This document shows positions 1-5,019 of a stretch of DNA of 7,135 nt, piece after piece. The translations under genes and the position numbers were made by a program. This stretch comes from an uncultured Ruminococcus sp. (GTDB taxonomy: Bacteria > Bacillota > Clostridia > Oscillospirales > Ruminococcaceae), in assembly GCA_947173865.1 (NCBI GenBank), contig CAMWGS010000105.1, positions 1 to 7,135 of the forward strand, written 5' to 3'. The first letter of the stretch is position 1. Each line of letters begins with the position of its first letter. Under the pieces are notes generated by a model. It was not told the origin of the DNA, made no database searches, and was given only the letters and a program-made list of their open reading frames with translations.

Positions 1-1
1 T

Positions 2-37
2 GTTTTACTGATAAGTATATCATCGCTTGGGCCTTAA
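2..37 (+). other. Upstream in-frame remnant of spoIIIAG, membrane-segment end closed by an ochre codon
   Basis: Read in the same frame as the spoIIIAG domain downstream, positions 2-34 translate to VLLISISSLGP and positions 35-37 are TAA. The hydrophobic run ending in Pro looks like the end of the single transmembrane helix that SpoIIIAG proteins carry before their ring domain; from memory the B. subtilis protein reads something like LVSQLFSSPEKTE there. The codons after TAA continue as KKKTDE, so the stop sits where a Glu or Lys codon would be expected and one base change would restore the frame. The other two forward frames give no better membrane segment. The true start is outside the window, so whether the full gene is broken is not certain. 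Confidence 0.5.
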
Positions 38-55
38 AAGAAGAAAACGGACGAG

Positions 56-451
56 TTGGAAAGTAATGCCGTTCAGGAGATTTTTTGTGCAGAAGATTAC
101 CGCAGTGAAACAGAAAAACGGCTTGAGGACTTTTTGGGCAGTATAGACGGAGCAGGTGATGTGAAAGTGTACCTTACGGTTGGAAGTGATGAAAGATACG
201 TTTATGCAACCGAAGGCAGAAGAAGCAAATCTGAAAACAAGACGGAGGAGGAAAGAAAATATGTGATGATTGGCGGAGGAAGTGACAAGTCTGCACTTAT
301 TGAGACAGTTGAAACTCCTGTAATAACGGGTGCGGTAATTGCGTGCAGCGGATTTGACAGTCCTGCGGTGCAGGAACAGATTTACAGGGCAGTTTCGGCT
401 GCTCTTGGGATTCCGACAGGAAAAATATATGTAACAAAACTAAAACGGTAA
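56..451 (+). CDS. spoIIIAG: Stage III sporulation protein AG (ring-forming domain; 5' part outside window or disrupted)
   Basis: SpoIIIAG is part of the SpoIIIA-SpoIIQ channel between mother cell and forespore; its extracellular domain is a ring-building motif related to EscJ/PrgK of type III secretion. The visible 131 residues match this domain: an opening helix (YRSETEKRLEDFLGSIDGAG), a strand (DVKVYLTVGS), a charged Lys/Glu-rich insertion around residues 50-68, then the VETPVITGAVIACSG strand-turn, the helix AVQEQIYRAVSAALGIP and the last strand KIYVTKLKR. The start at TTG 56 is only the first possible one after an in-frame TAA at 35-37, has no convincing ribosome site, and would leave out the membrane anchor. 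The frame upstream of the stop looks like that missing anchor. The gene may therefore be a pseudogene or contain a sequence error. It is followed 13 nt later by spoIIIAH, as in other spore formers. Family call is strong; the start is weak. Confidence 0.8.
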   Translation: MESNAVQEIFCAEDYRSETEKRLEDFLGSIDGAGDVKVYLTVGSDERYVYATEGRRSKSENKTEEERKYVMIGGGSDKSALIETVETPVITGAVIACSGFDSPAVQEQIYRAVSAALGIPTGKIYVTKLKR

Positions 452-464
452 AGGAGATAAATTT

Positions 465-1025
465 ATGAAAAAACCATCTGTAATTATAGGAAAAAAACAA
501 ATAATAATGACCTGCCTCACTCTCATGCTTGCAATAGCGGTATACATAAACTATGCGGCAGCTCCGAAAATTTCGGACGATACCGACACAAAGACAGTTA
601 CTGCCAAAAACGATACCGTAAGTTACGGTGAAACGGAATTTGTCAATGCAGAAACAGAATCGGTCAATGCAGATACATCTGATTATTTCGCTCAGGCACG
701 TCTTGACAAGATGAACAACCGTGATACAGCCGTACAGACATTGCAGTCAATAATAGGTGGTGGTGACATAACAGAGGACGAAATGGTCATGAACGCTCTT
801 GACGCTGTTGAAGTTTCAAAGCTTATCGAATCAGAGGGAACTATTGAATCTCTCATAAAAGCACAGGGCTTTGATGACTGCGTTGCTTATCTTGACGGCG
901 AAACAGCTAAAGTTGTAATCAAGACAGAGGGTCTTGACAAGGCTCAGGCTGCCTCTATAAAAGAGATAATTCTTGACGAAACAGAAGTTTCAGCAGAAAA
1001 TATCAGAATTTTTGAAGTAAAGTAG
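465..1025 (+). CDS. spoIIIAH: Stage III sporulation protein AH
   Basis: SpoIIIAH is the mother-cell membrane protein whose outer domain pairs with forespore SpoIIQ to build the channel across the intermembrane space in engulfed spores. The 186-residue product looks complete: a short basic N-terminus (MKKPSVIIGKKQ), one membrane helix at about residues 11-30, a polar linker at 31-70, then a ring-forming domain. The domain starts with DYFAQARLDKMNNRDTAVQTL, the typical SpoIIIAH signature, and ends in strands EGLDKAQAASIKEIILDET and ENIRIFEVK. The linker holds two near-identical 7-residue units, ETEFVNA and ETESVNA. AAGGAG at 451-456 lies 8 nt before the ATG and overlaps the spoIIIAG stop, so the two genes are cotranscribed. 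No terminator is visible after it. Its reading frame is intact, unlike that of spoIIIAG. Confidence 0.93.
   Translation: MKKPSVIIGKKQIIMTCLTLMLAIAVYINYAAAPKISDDTDTKTVTAKNDTVSYGETEFVNAETESVNADTSDYFAQARLDKMNNRDTAVQTLQSIIGGGDITEDEMVMNALDAVEVSKLIESEGTIESLIKAQGFDDCVAYLDGETAKVVIKTEGLDKAQAASIKEIILDETEVSAENIRIFEVK
630..671 (+). repeat. Two tandem 21-bp units inside spoIIIAH
   Basis: Positions 630-650 and 651-671 are adjacent 21-nt units that differ at 3 bases (18 of 21 identical) and encode ETEFVNA and ETESVNA. They lie in the polar linker between the membrane helix and the ring domain of SpoIIIAH. A third partial unit is suggested by the following DTS. The length is a multiple of three, so the duplication keeps the frame and only lengthens the linker. 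Confidence 0.8.
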
Positions 1026-1054
1026 TTGTACAAACTGAATTTTTTTGGTATAAT
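1026..1054 (+). promoter_or_regulatory. Housekeeping (sigma-A type) promoter with extended -10 for the asp23-nusB operon
   Basis: TATAAT at 1049-1054 is a perfect -10 box and is preceded by TG at 1046-1047, giving the extended form TGnTATAAT. A weak -35 candidate, TTGTAC at 1026-1031, lies 17 nt upstream; shifting by one base gives TGTACA with a 16-nt spacer. The -35 lies in the palindrome TTGTACAA (1026-1033). Transcription would begin near 1060-1062 and leave a leader of about 57 nt before the ATG at 1118. This is the only gene-free gap of note in the window and separates the sporulation genes from the housekeeping genes. Confidence 0.75.
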
Positions 1055-1117
1055 ATAAAGTGAGGTGTTACAGACACAAAAATTAAAAAAATTATGTAAA
1101 GATACGGAGGTTGAAAA

Positions 1118-1453
1118 ATGGAAGTTGTTCAGGAAAATGTTAACAGCAGACTGAAGATATCAGATGATGTTATAATTACCGTTACACGACTTGCCACCCT
1201 TGATGTAAAAGGGGTGGCAGGTCTTAGCGGTGAGATAAATACATTAAGCAGGATTAAGAAAAACGGTCCTGTTCATGTAAGTATGATTGAAGATGTAGCC
1301 GCCATAGATGTTGAAATCAAGGTAAAAGGCGGAGAAAAGGCCTGCACTGTTGCTGAGGAGGTTCAGAAATCCGTCAAGGAAAATGTTCAGAACATGACGG
1401 GTATTCCTGTGGCAAGAGTAAACGTAACAATAAGCGGAGCAGTATTTGATTAA
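1118..1453 (+). CDS. Asp23/Gls24 family protein (YqhY-like)
   Basis: The 111-residue product belongs to the Asp23/Gls24 family (formerly DUF322). Features seen are the opening SRLKISDDVIITVTRLATLDVKGVAGLSG, a middle strand pair (VHVSMIEDVAAIDVEIKVKGGEKA) and the closing helix-strand VQKSVKENVQNMTGIPVARVNVTISG, which is the family's best-conserved part. No membrane segment or signal peptide is present, so it should be cytosolic. The position directly before nusB matches B. subtilis yqhY, which follows accB-accC and has been linked to acetyl-CoA carboxylase control; here no accBC genes precede it. GGAGG at 1106-1110 is a strong ribosome site 7 nt before the ATG. Molecular function is not established for this subfamily; the family call is firm. 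Confidence 0.88.
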   Translation: MEVVQENVNSRLKISDDVIITVTRLATLDVKGVAGLSGEINTLSRIKKNGPVHVSMIEDVAAIDVEIKVKGGEKACTVAEEVQKSVKENVQNMTGIPVARVNVTISGAVFD

Positions 1454-1467
1454 AAGGAGAAATTAAA

Positions 1468-1884
1468 ATGACAAGACGTGAAATAAGAGACAACGCTTTC
1501 AAGCTGGTTTTTGAACAGCTTCTGCGTGATGACGATGTTAATGAACTTTATGACATTGCAGAGGAAATTGAAGAAATAAATGTCAATGACGATGTTAAAA
1601 AAATCGTTGAGGGGACTATTGAAAACCGTGAAGAACTTGACGGAATTATTTCCGCTTACAGCAAGTCAAGGAGTATATCAAGAATTTCAAAGCTGAATCT
1701 TGCCATACTCAGAATTGCCTTGTTTGAATCAATCCATGACGACAAAACACCTGTAAACGTTGCTATAAGCGAAGCAGTAAATCTTGCGGAAATTTACGCA
1801 TATCCCGAAGATATTTCGTTTATCAACGGCGTTTTAGGTGCATTTTCACGTGATTCCAAAAAGGAAGAAAACAAAGATGCCTGA
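1468..1884 (+). CDS. nusB: Transcription antitermination factor NusB
   Basis: NusB binds boxA RNA together with NusE (ribosomal protein S10) and supports antitermination of rRNA operons. The 138-residue, all-helical product has the usual length (about 130-140). The N-terminal TRREIRDNAFKLVFEQLL is the conserved RNA-binding helix region. The C-terminal half holds the diagnostic stretch: ISRISKLNLAILRIALFE, then TPVNVAISEAVNLAEIYA, and ISFINGVLGAF. The middle (residues about 25-50) is strongly acidic, with many Asp and Glu. The ribosome site AAGGAG (about 1454-1459) stands 8 nt before the ATG, and the gene follows the Asp23 gene after 14 nt. Its last 8 nt overlap the start of the M22-like gene, so the two are probably translationally coupled. 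In B. subtilis the next gene would be folD; that gene is missing here. Confidence 0.95.
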   Translation: MTRREIRDNAFKLVFEQLLRDDDVNELYDIAEEIEEINVNDDVKKIVEGTIENREELDGIISAYSKSRSISRISKLNLAILRIALFESIHDDKTPVNVAISEAVNLAEIYAYPEDISFINGVLGAFSRDSKKEENKDA

Positions 1885-2824
1885 GTTTCTTGGAGTTGAC
1901 ACAAGCAACTATACAACGTCGGTGGCGGTCTATGTAAGTGATGAAAACAGGATTTACCAGTCTAAAAAGCTTCTGCCTGTAAAGGACGGTGAACTTGGTC
2001 TGAGACAAAGTGACGCTGTTTTTCATCATACAAAACAACTGCCTGAAATGATTGAAAGGCTTTATTCCGAAAATTCTCTCGGAAAGCCGTCTGTAGTTTC
2101 AGCGTCCGCACGTCCGAGAAATACAGACAGTTCATATATGCCGTGTTTTCTTTGCGGTGAGGGGGTTGCACGTTCATTGTCTGCGGTTGGAAAGATGCAT
2201 TTTTATTCCACTTCCCATCAGGTCGGACACATTCTTGCCGCACTTTATTCTGCGGACAGGCTTGAACTTGTAAAGGAAAAATTTATTGCTTTTCATGTCA
2301 GCGGTGGCACAACAGACTGTTTGCTTTGTGAATCTGACGGAAATGATATTCTGAAAATATCGGAAATCGGTACTTCACTTGATTTAAAGGCAGGACAGGC
2401 AGTTGACCGTGTGGGGTTAATGCTTGGACTGAAATTCCCATGCGGTCTGCAACTGGAAAATCTTGCCGGTAATTCAGATAAGAAATATAAAGTAAGAGCC
2501 GTTATAAAGGGGACAGACTGTTGTCTTTCGGGACTTGAGAACAAGTGCCGTAAAATGCTTGACGACGGTGAATGTCCTGAAAACATTGCTTTGTATTGTC
2601 TTGACTTTATTGCGGAGACAGTTATTTCAATGACTTCCGAAGCCATGAAAATTCACGGAAATCTTCCGCTTGTTTTTGCGGGAGGTGTTATGTCTGATGC
2701 GATTATCAGGCAGAAAATTATTTCCCGTTTCGGAAAAGCATATTTTGCACAACCTGAGTTTTCATGCGACAATGCGGCAGGAGTGGCGATATACGGCTAT
2801 CTGAAAAGTATGGGAGAAATATAG
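1877..2824 (+). CDS. Peptidase M22 / TsaD-like ASKHA-fold protein (divergent paralogue, not canonical TsaD)
   Basis: The 315-residue product has the layout of the Kae1/TsaD (M22, COG0533) family. Canonical TsaD makes the t6A modification of tRNA; M22 peptidase activity has been claimed historically but is doubtful. Seen here: the opening strand EFLGVDTSNYTTSVAVY (residues 3-19), the metal pair H114 and H118 in TSHQVGH, the nucleotide loop VSGGTT (141-146), DLKAGQAVDRVG (169-180), FAGGVMSD (267-274) and CDNAAGVA (297-304), where D298 would be the third metal ligand. Differences from TsaD: the N-terminal Asp-Glu pair (SCDET) is replaced by SNYTT, SGGHT is SGGTT, and GEAFD is GQAVD. The metal site is kept but nucleotide and substrate contacts are changed. 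ATG 1877 was chosen over an upstream in-frame ATG at 1838, because homology starts with EFLGVDTS and AAGGAAG lies just before it. It overlaps nusB by 8 nt and abuts xseA. True function unknown. Confidence 0.82.
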   Translation: MPEFLGVDTSNYTTSVAVYVSDENRIYQSKKLLPVKDGELGLRQSDAVFHHTKQLPEMIERLYSENSLGKPSVVSASARPRNTDSSYMPCFLCGEGVARSLSAVGKMHFYSTSHQVGHILAALYSADRLELVKEKFIAFHVSGGTTDCLLCESDGNDILKISEIGTSLDLKAGQAVDRVGLMLGLKFPCGLQLENLAGNSDKKYKVRAVIKGTDCCLSGLENKCRKMLDDGECPENIALYCLDFIAETVISMTSEAMKIHGNLPLVFAGGVMSDAIIRQKIISRFGKAYFAQPEFSCDNAAGVAIYGYLKSMGEI

Positions 2825-3880
2825 ATGTCTGTTGTAACGGTCACACAAATAAATAAGTATATCGGATTCCTTCTTAAAGGTGACTGTAATCTTGGTAATG
2901 TTATGATTAAGGGAGAAATTTCCGATTGTGTGAAACATTCGATAAGCGGTCACTGCTATTTTACGCTTAAAGACGATAAAAGCAGTATAAAGGCGGTAAT
3001 GTTTTCGTCTGATGTGAAAAGACTGAATTTTACTCTTGAAAACGGTATGTCTGTTGTGGTTACGGGCAGAACGGCGATTTTTGAGCGTGATGGCGTATAT
3101 CAGATTTATGTAAAGGATATTATCGCCGACGGCAAGGGAAGACAGATTACCGCTTTTGAAAAGCTGAAAGACAAACTTTCGGAGGAGGGTTTATTTTCCT
3201 TGGAACATAAACGTAAAATTCCTGAAATGCCGAAGAAAATCGGTGTTGTCACATCGCTTGACGGTGCGGCGGTACGTGATATAATAAGTGTTATTTCAAG
3301 GCGTTATCCCATTTGTGAGATTTATGCGGTAAATACTGTTGTACAGGGTGAAAATGCTCCCGATTCAGTTTGTAGTGGAATTACACAGGCAGAAAATGCA
3401 GGGTGTGATGTTATAATTGTTGGAAGGGGCGGAGGTTCTCACGAAGATTTGAGTGCTTTTGACACTGAAAAAGTTGTCCGTGCCGTTTATAATTGTAAAG
3501 TACCTGTTATTTCGGCTGTGGGTCATGAGACTGATTTTACAGTTACAGACCTTGTTGCCGACATCAGAACACCTACACCGTCAGCAGCTGCGGAAATTGC
3601 CGTGCCGTCTTTGCAGATGCTTTATGAAAGAATAGCTGTTCTTGAAAAACGTTCGGAAAATGCTTTTGAACGTTATACGGACAGTCTTGAAAATCAGCTT
3701 AATCAGAAAATTGCGGAAATTGATTTGCTCAGTCCGCTTAAAATTCTTATGAGGGGGTATTCTCTTACTTGTAAGGAGGGCAGACCCGTGAAATCGTCAG
3801 AGGAAATTTCGGAGGGCGGACGTGTTGAAATACGTTTCGGAAAAGGCGGAGCAGCGGCGGAAATTATCAGCAGATGGTGA
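2825..3880 (+). CDS. xseA: Exodeoxyribonuclease VII large subunit, short coiled-coil form
   Basis: XseA is the catalytic subunit of exonuclease VII, which cuts single-stranded DNA from both ends. The 351 residues contain an N-terminal OB-fold (about 1-100; VTVTQINKYIGFLLKGD, then IKGEISDCVKHSISGHCYFTLKD) and the catalytic domain (about 130-260) with KIGVVTSLDGAAVRDI, VGRGGGSHEDLSAF, PVISAVGHETDFTVTDLVAD and TPTPSAAAEIAVP. The C-terminal element SPLKILMRGYSL begins at residue 303. The family is usually 400-450 residues long. Both ends and the catalytic motifs look whole, so the missing roughly 50-100 residues are from the coiled coil, which here covers only about residues 262-302. Its ATG follows the M22 gene's TAG directly, with GGGAG at 2812-2816 as ribosome site. 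xseB follows after 4 nt. Confidence 0.95.
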   Translation: MSVVTVTQINKYIGFLLKGDCNLGNVMIKGEISDCVKHSISGHCYFTLKDDKSSIKAVMFSSDVKRLNFTLENGMSVVVTGRTAIFERDGVYQIYVKDIIADGKGRQITAFEKLKDKLSEEGLFSLEHKRKIPEMPKKIGVVTSLDGAAVRDIISVISRRYPICEIYAVNTVVQGENAPDSVCSGITQAENAGCDVIIVGRGGGSHEDLSAFDTEKVVRAVYNCKVPVISAVGHETDFTVTDLVADIRTPTPSAAAEIAVPSLQMLYERIAVLEKRSENAFERYTDSLENQLNQKIAEIDLLSPLKILMRGYSLTCKEGRPVKSSEEISEGGRVEIRFGKGGAAAEIISRW

Positions 3881-3884
3881 GACA

Positions 3885-4088
3885 ATGAAAGACAAAACAA
3901 CATTTGAAGAAAATTTAAAAAAACTCGGAGAAATAGCGGAAGTGCTTGAAAAAGGAGAAATTCCGCTTGAAAAGGCTGTCGAACTTTACAGCAAGAGTGT
4001 AAAAATTGCGTCGTTATGCAGAAAACAGCTTGACGATGCCAAAATTAAAATTACGGAGGACGGCGGAGATATACTGCCGAAAAAATAA
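3885..4088 (+). CDS. xseB: Exodeoxyribonuclease VII small subunit
   Basis: XseB is a small two-helix protein that coats the coiled coil of XseA in exonuclease VII. The 67 residues show the standard pattern: TTFEENLKKLGEIAEVLEKGEIPLEKAVELY, then SKSVKIASLCRKQLDDAKIKI, with the conserved GEIPLEKAVELY turn between the helices. The length is at the short end of the usual 65-85. An in-frame ATG at 3822 would give a longer product, but that extension lies inside xseA and adds unrelated residues, so ATG 3885, 4 nt after the xseA stop, is preferred. The ribosome site is weak (GGTGAG about 3876-3881), suggesting translational coupling to xseA. Its stop is one base from the ispA start. Confidence 0.92.
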   Translation: MKDKTTFEENLKKLGEIAEVLEKGEIPLEKAVELYSKSVKIASLCRKQLDDAKIKITEDGGDILPKK

Positions 4089-4089
4089 T

Positions 4090-4980
4090 ATGAATGATTT
4101 TAAAAGTAAATTTTCGGAATATACTGACTATACGGAAAATATTCTTGTAAAATATAATGTTCATACACCTGAAACAGAGCCGCAGAAAAATCTTATTGCC
4201 GCTATGAATTATTCGCTTGCGGCAGGCGGAAAACGTATACGTCCTGTTCTTGTGTACTCTTTCTGTGAAGCACTCGGAACGGATTACAAAAAGGCAACAG
4301 CTCCTGCGTGTGCTATCGAAATGATACATACGTTTTCGCTGATTCATGACGATTTGCCGTCAATGGACAATGACGACTTCAGACGTGGAAAACCGTCATG
4401 TCACAAGGCTTTCGGTGAAGATATGGCTATCCTTGCAGGAGACGCTCTCTCAGTTTTGCCTTTCGGAATTATTGCGGACGATAATTATCTTTCTCCTGAG
4501 CAGAAAATAAGAATCATATCAGAACTTGCAAAGGCTGTCGGCAGGGATGGTATGATTGGCGGTCAGGTTATTGACATGGAAAATGAAAAGAAAAATGACG
4601 TTGATGAAACCAATCTCCGCAATATGTACCGCTGTAAAACGGGTCAGCTTATTGCAGTTTCGTGTATTATGGGCTGTATTTGTGCAGGTGCGGACGAGGA
4701 GATTATAAATACTGCTTCTGAATACGGTTTTAAACTCGGATTTGCTTTTCAGATTATTGATGATATACTTGATGTTACAGGAAGTACCGAAGAAATCGGA
4801 AAACCCGTCGGCAGTGACGCAGAAGAAAACAAAACAACTTTCGTTACTCTTTACGGAGTGGAAAAGGCTCAGGAAATCGCTGATAAAATTACGGCTGAGG
4901 CAATTGAATGTCTCGGAAAAATCGGAAACAGTGATTTTCTTGTTGAACTTACGGAAATGTTGCTTAAAAGGAAAAATTAA
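4090..4980 (+). CDS. ispA: Geranyl/farnesyl diphosphate synthase (polyprenyl synthetase family)
   Basis: The enzyme joins isopentenyl diphosphate to dimethylallyl and then geranyl diphosphate to make farnesyl diphosphate, the cytosolic precursor of undecaprenyl phosphate and quinone tails. The 296 residues include GGKRIRPVLVY (47-57), the first Asp-rich motif DDLPSMD (87-93) followed by RRGKP, LAGDAL (115-120), GGQVIDME (157-164) and the second Asp-rich motif DDILD (224-228) followed by GKPVGSD. The DDxxxxD spacing plus an aromatic residue (F82) five positions before it is the pattern of bacterial type II farnesyl diphosphate synthases, favouring C15 as main product. An in-frame ATG at 4006 lies inside xseB and is rejected; ATG 4090 starts one base after the xseB stop. 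No Shine-Dalgarno is close (GGAGG at 4055-4059 is too far), so translation is probably coupled to xseB. B. subtilis calls this gene yqiD. Confidence 0.93.
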   Translation: MNDFKSKFSEYTDYTENILVKYNVHTPETEPQKNLIAAMNYSLAAGGKRIRPVLVYSFCEALGTDYKKATAPACAIEMIHTFSLIHDDLPSMDNDDFRRGKPSCHKAFGEDMAILAGDALSVLPFGIIADDNYLSPEQKIRIISELAKAVGRDGMIGGQVIDMENEKKNDVDETNLRNMYRCKTGQLIAVSCIMGCICAGADEEIINTASEYGFKLGFAFQIIDDILDVTGSTEEIGKPVGSDAEENKTTFVTLYGVEKAQEIADKITAEAIECLGKIGNSDFLVELTEMLLKRKN

Positions 4981-5018
4981 TGAAAAGGAGCTGCGGATTT
5001 TTTATCCGCATTATATAA
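4980..5018 (+). CDS. Possible 12-residue leader/coupling mini-ORF between ispA and dxs
   Basis: The ispA stop overlaps an ATG (TAATG), which opens a 12-codon frame, MKRSCGFFIRII, ending in TAA at 5016-5018, one base before the dxs ATG. AAAAGGAAAAA at 4966-4976 would be a fair ribosome site, with its GG about 8 nt from this ATG. A hairpin lies within it. It could couple dxs translation to that of ispA, or be chance. The peptide resembles nothing I recognise; too short to judge by coding bias. Confidence 0.3.
   Translation: MKRSCGFFIRII
4985..4990 (+). promoter_or_regulatory. Strong Shine-Dalgarno far upstream of dxs
   Basis: AAGGAG here is the best ribosome site near dxs, yet it is 29 nt from the dxs ATG at 5020, well beyond the usual 5-10. 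No other purine-rich site lies between them. The 19-nt hairpin at 4992-5010 stands in between; if it is folded, the remaining distance is 10 nt. Confidence 0.55.
4992..5010 (+). promoter_or_regulatory. Perfect 7-bp hairpin before dxs start
   Basis: TGCGGAT at 4992-4998 pairs perfectly with ATCCGCA at 5004-5010 around a five-T loop. It is not a normal terminator: the bases after it read TTATATAAAA rather than a run of T, and dxs begins 10 nt later. It separates a strong Shine-Dalgarno (4985-4990) from the dxs ATG, so it may bring the two together, or it may regulate access to the dxs start. Confidence 0.65.
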
Positions 5019-5019
5019 A

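Noticed and set aside
1065..1079. Leader hairpin GTGT...ACAC before the Asp23 gene
   Set aside because: A stem of only about 4 bp in AT-rich leader RNA is not a credible structure.
1838..1876. Upstream ATG start for the M22-like gene
   Set aside because: It would add 13 residues unlike the family (MHFHVIPKRKKTK) lying wholly inside nusB; the ATG at 1877 begins just before the conserved EFLGVDTS strand and has a ribosome site.
2293..2646. 117-residue minus-strand open frame inside the M22-like gene
   Set aside because: It is antisense to a well-supported gene, has no recognisable domain or ribosome site, and behaves like the other antisense frames of this window.
3822..3884. Upstream ATG start for xseB
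   Set aside because: The extra 21 residues are the xseA C-terminus read in another frame; the family begins with the FEENLKKL helix.
4006..4089. Upstream ATG start for ispA
   Set aside because: The extension is the out-of-frame reading of the xseB end; homology begins at ATG 4090.
5011..5019. Promoter for dxs based on TATATAAAA
   Set aside because: No -35 box lies at a proper distance; the nearest TTGAAC-like hexamer is over 60 nt upstream.
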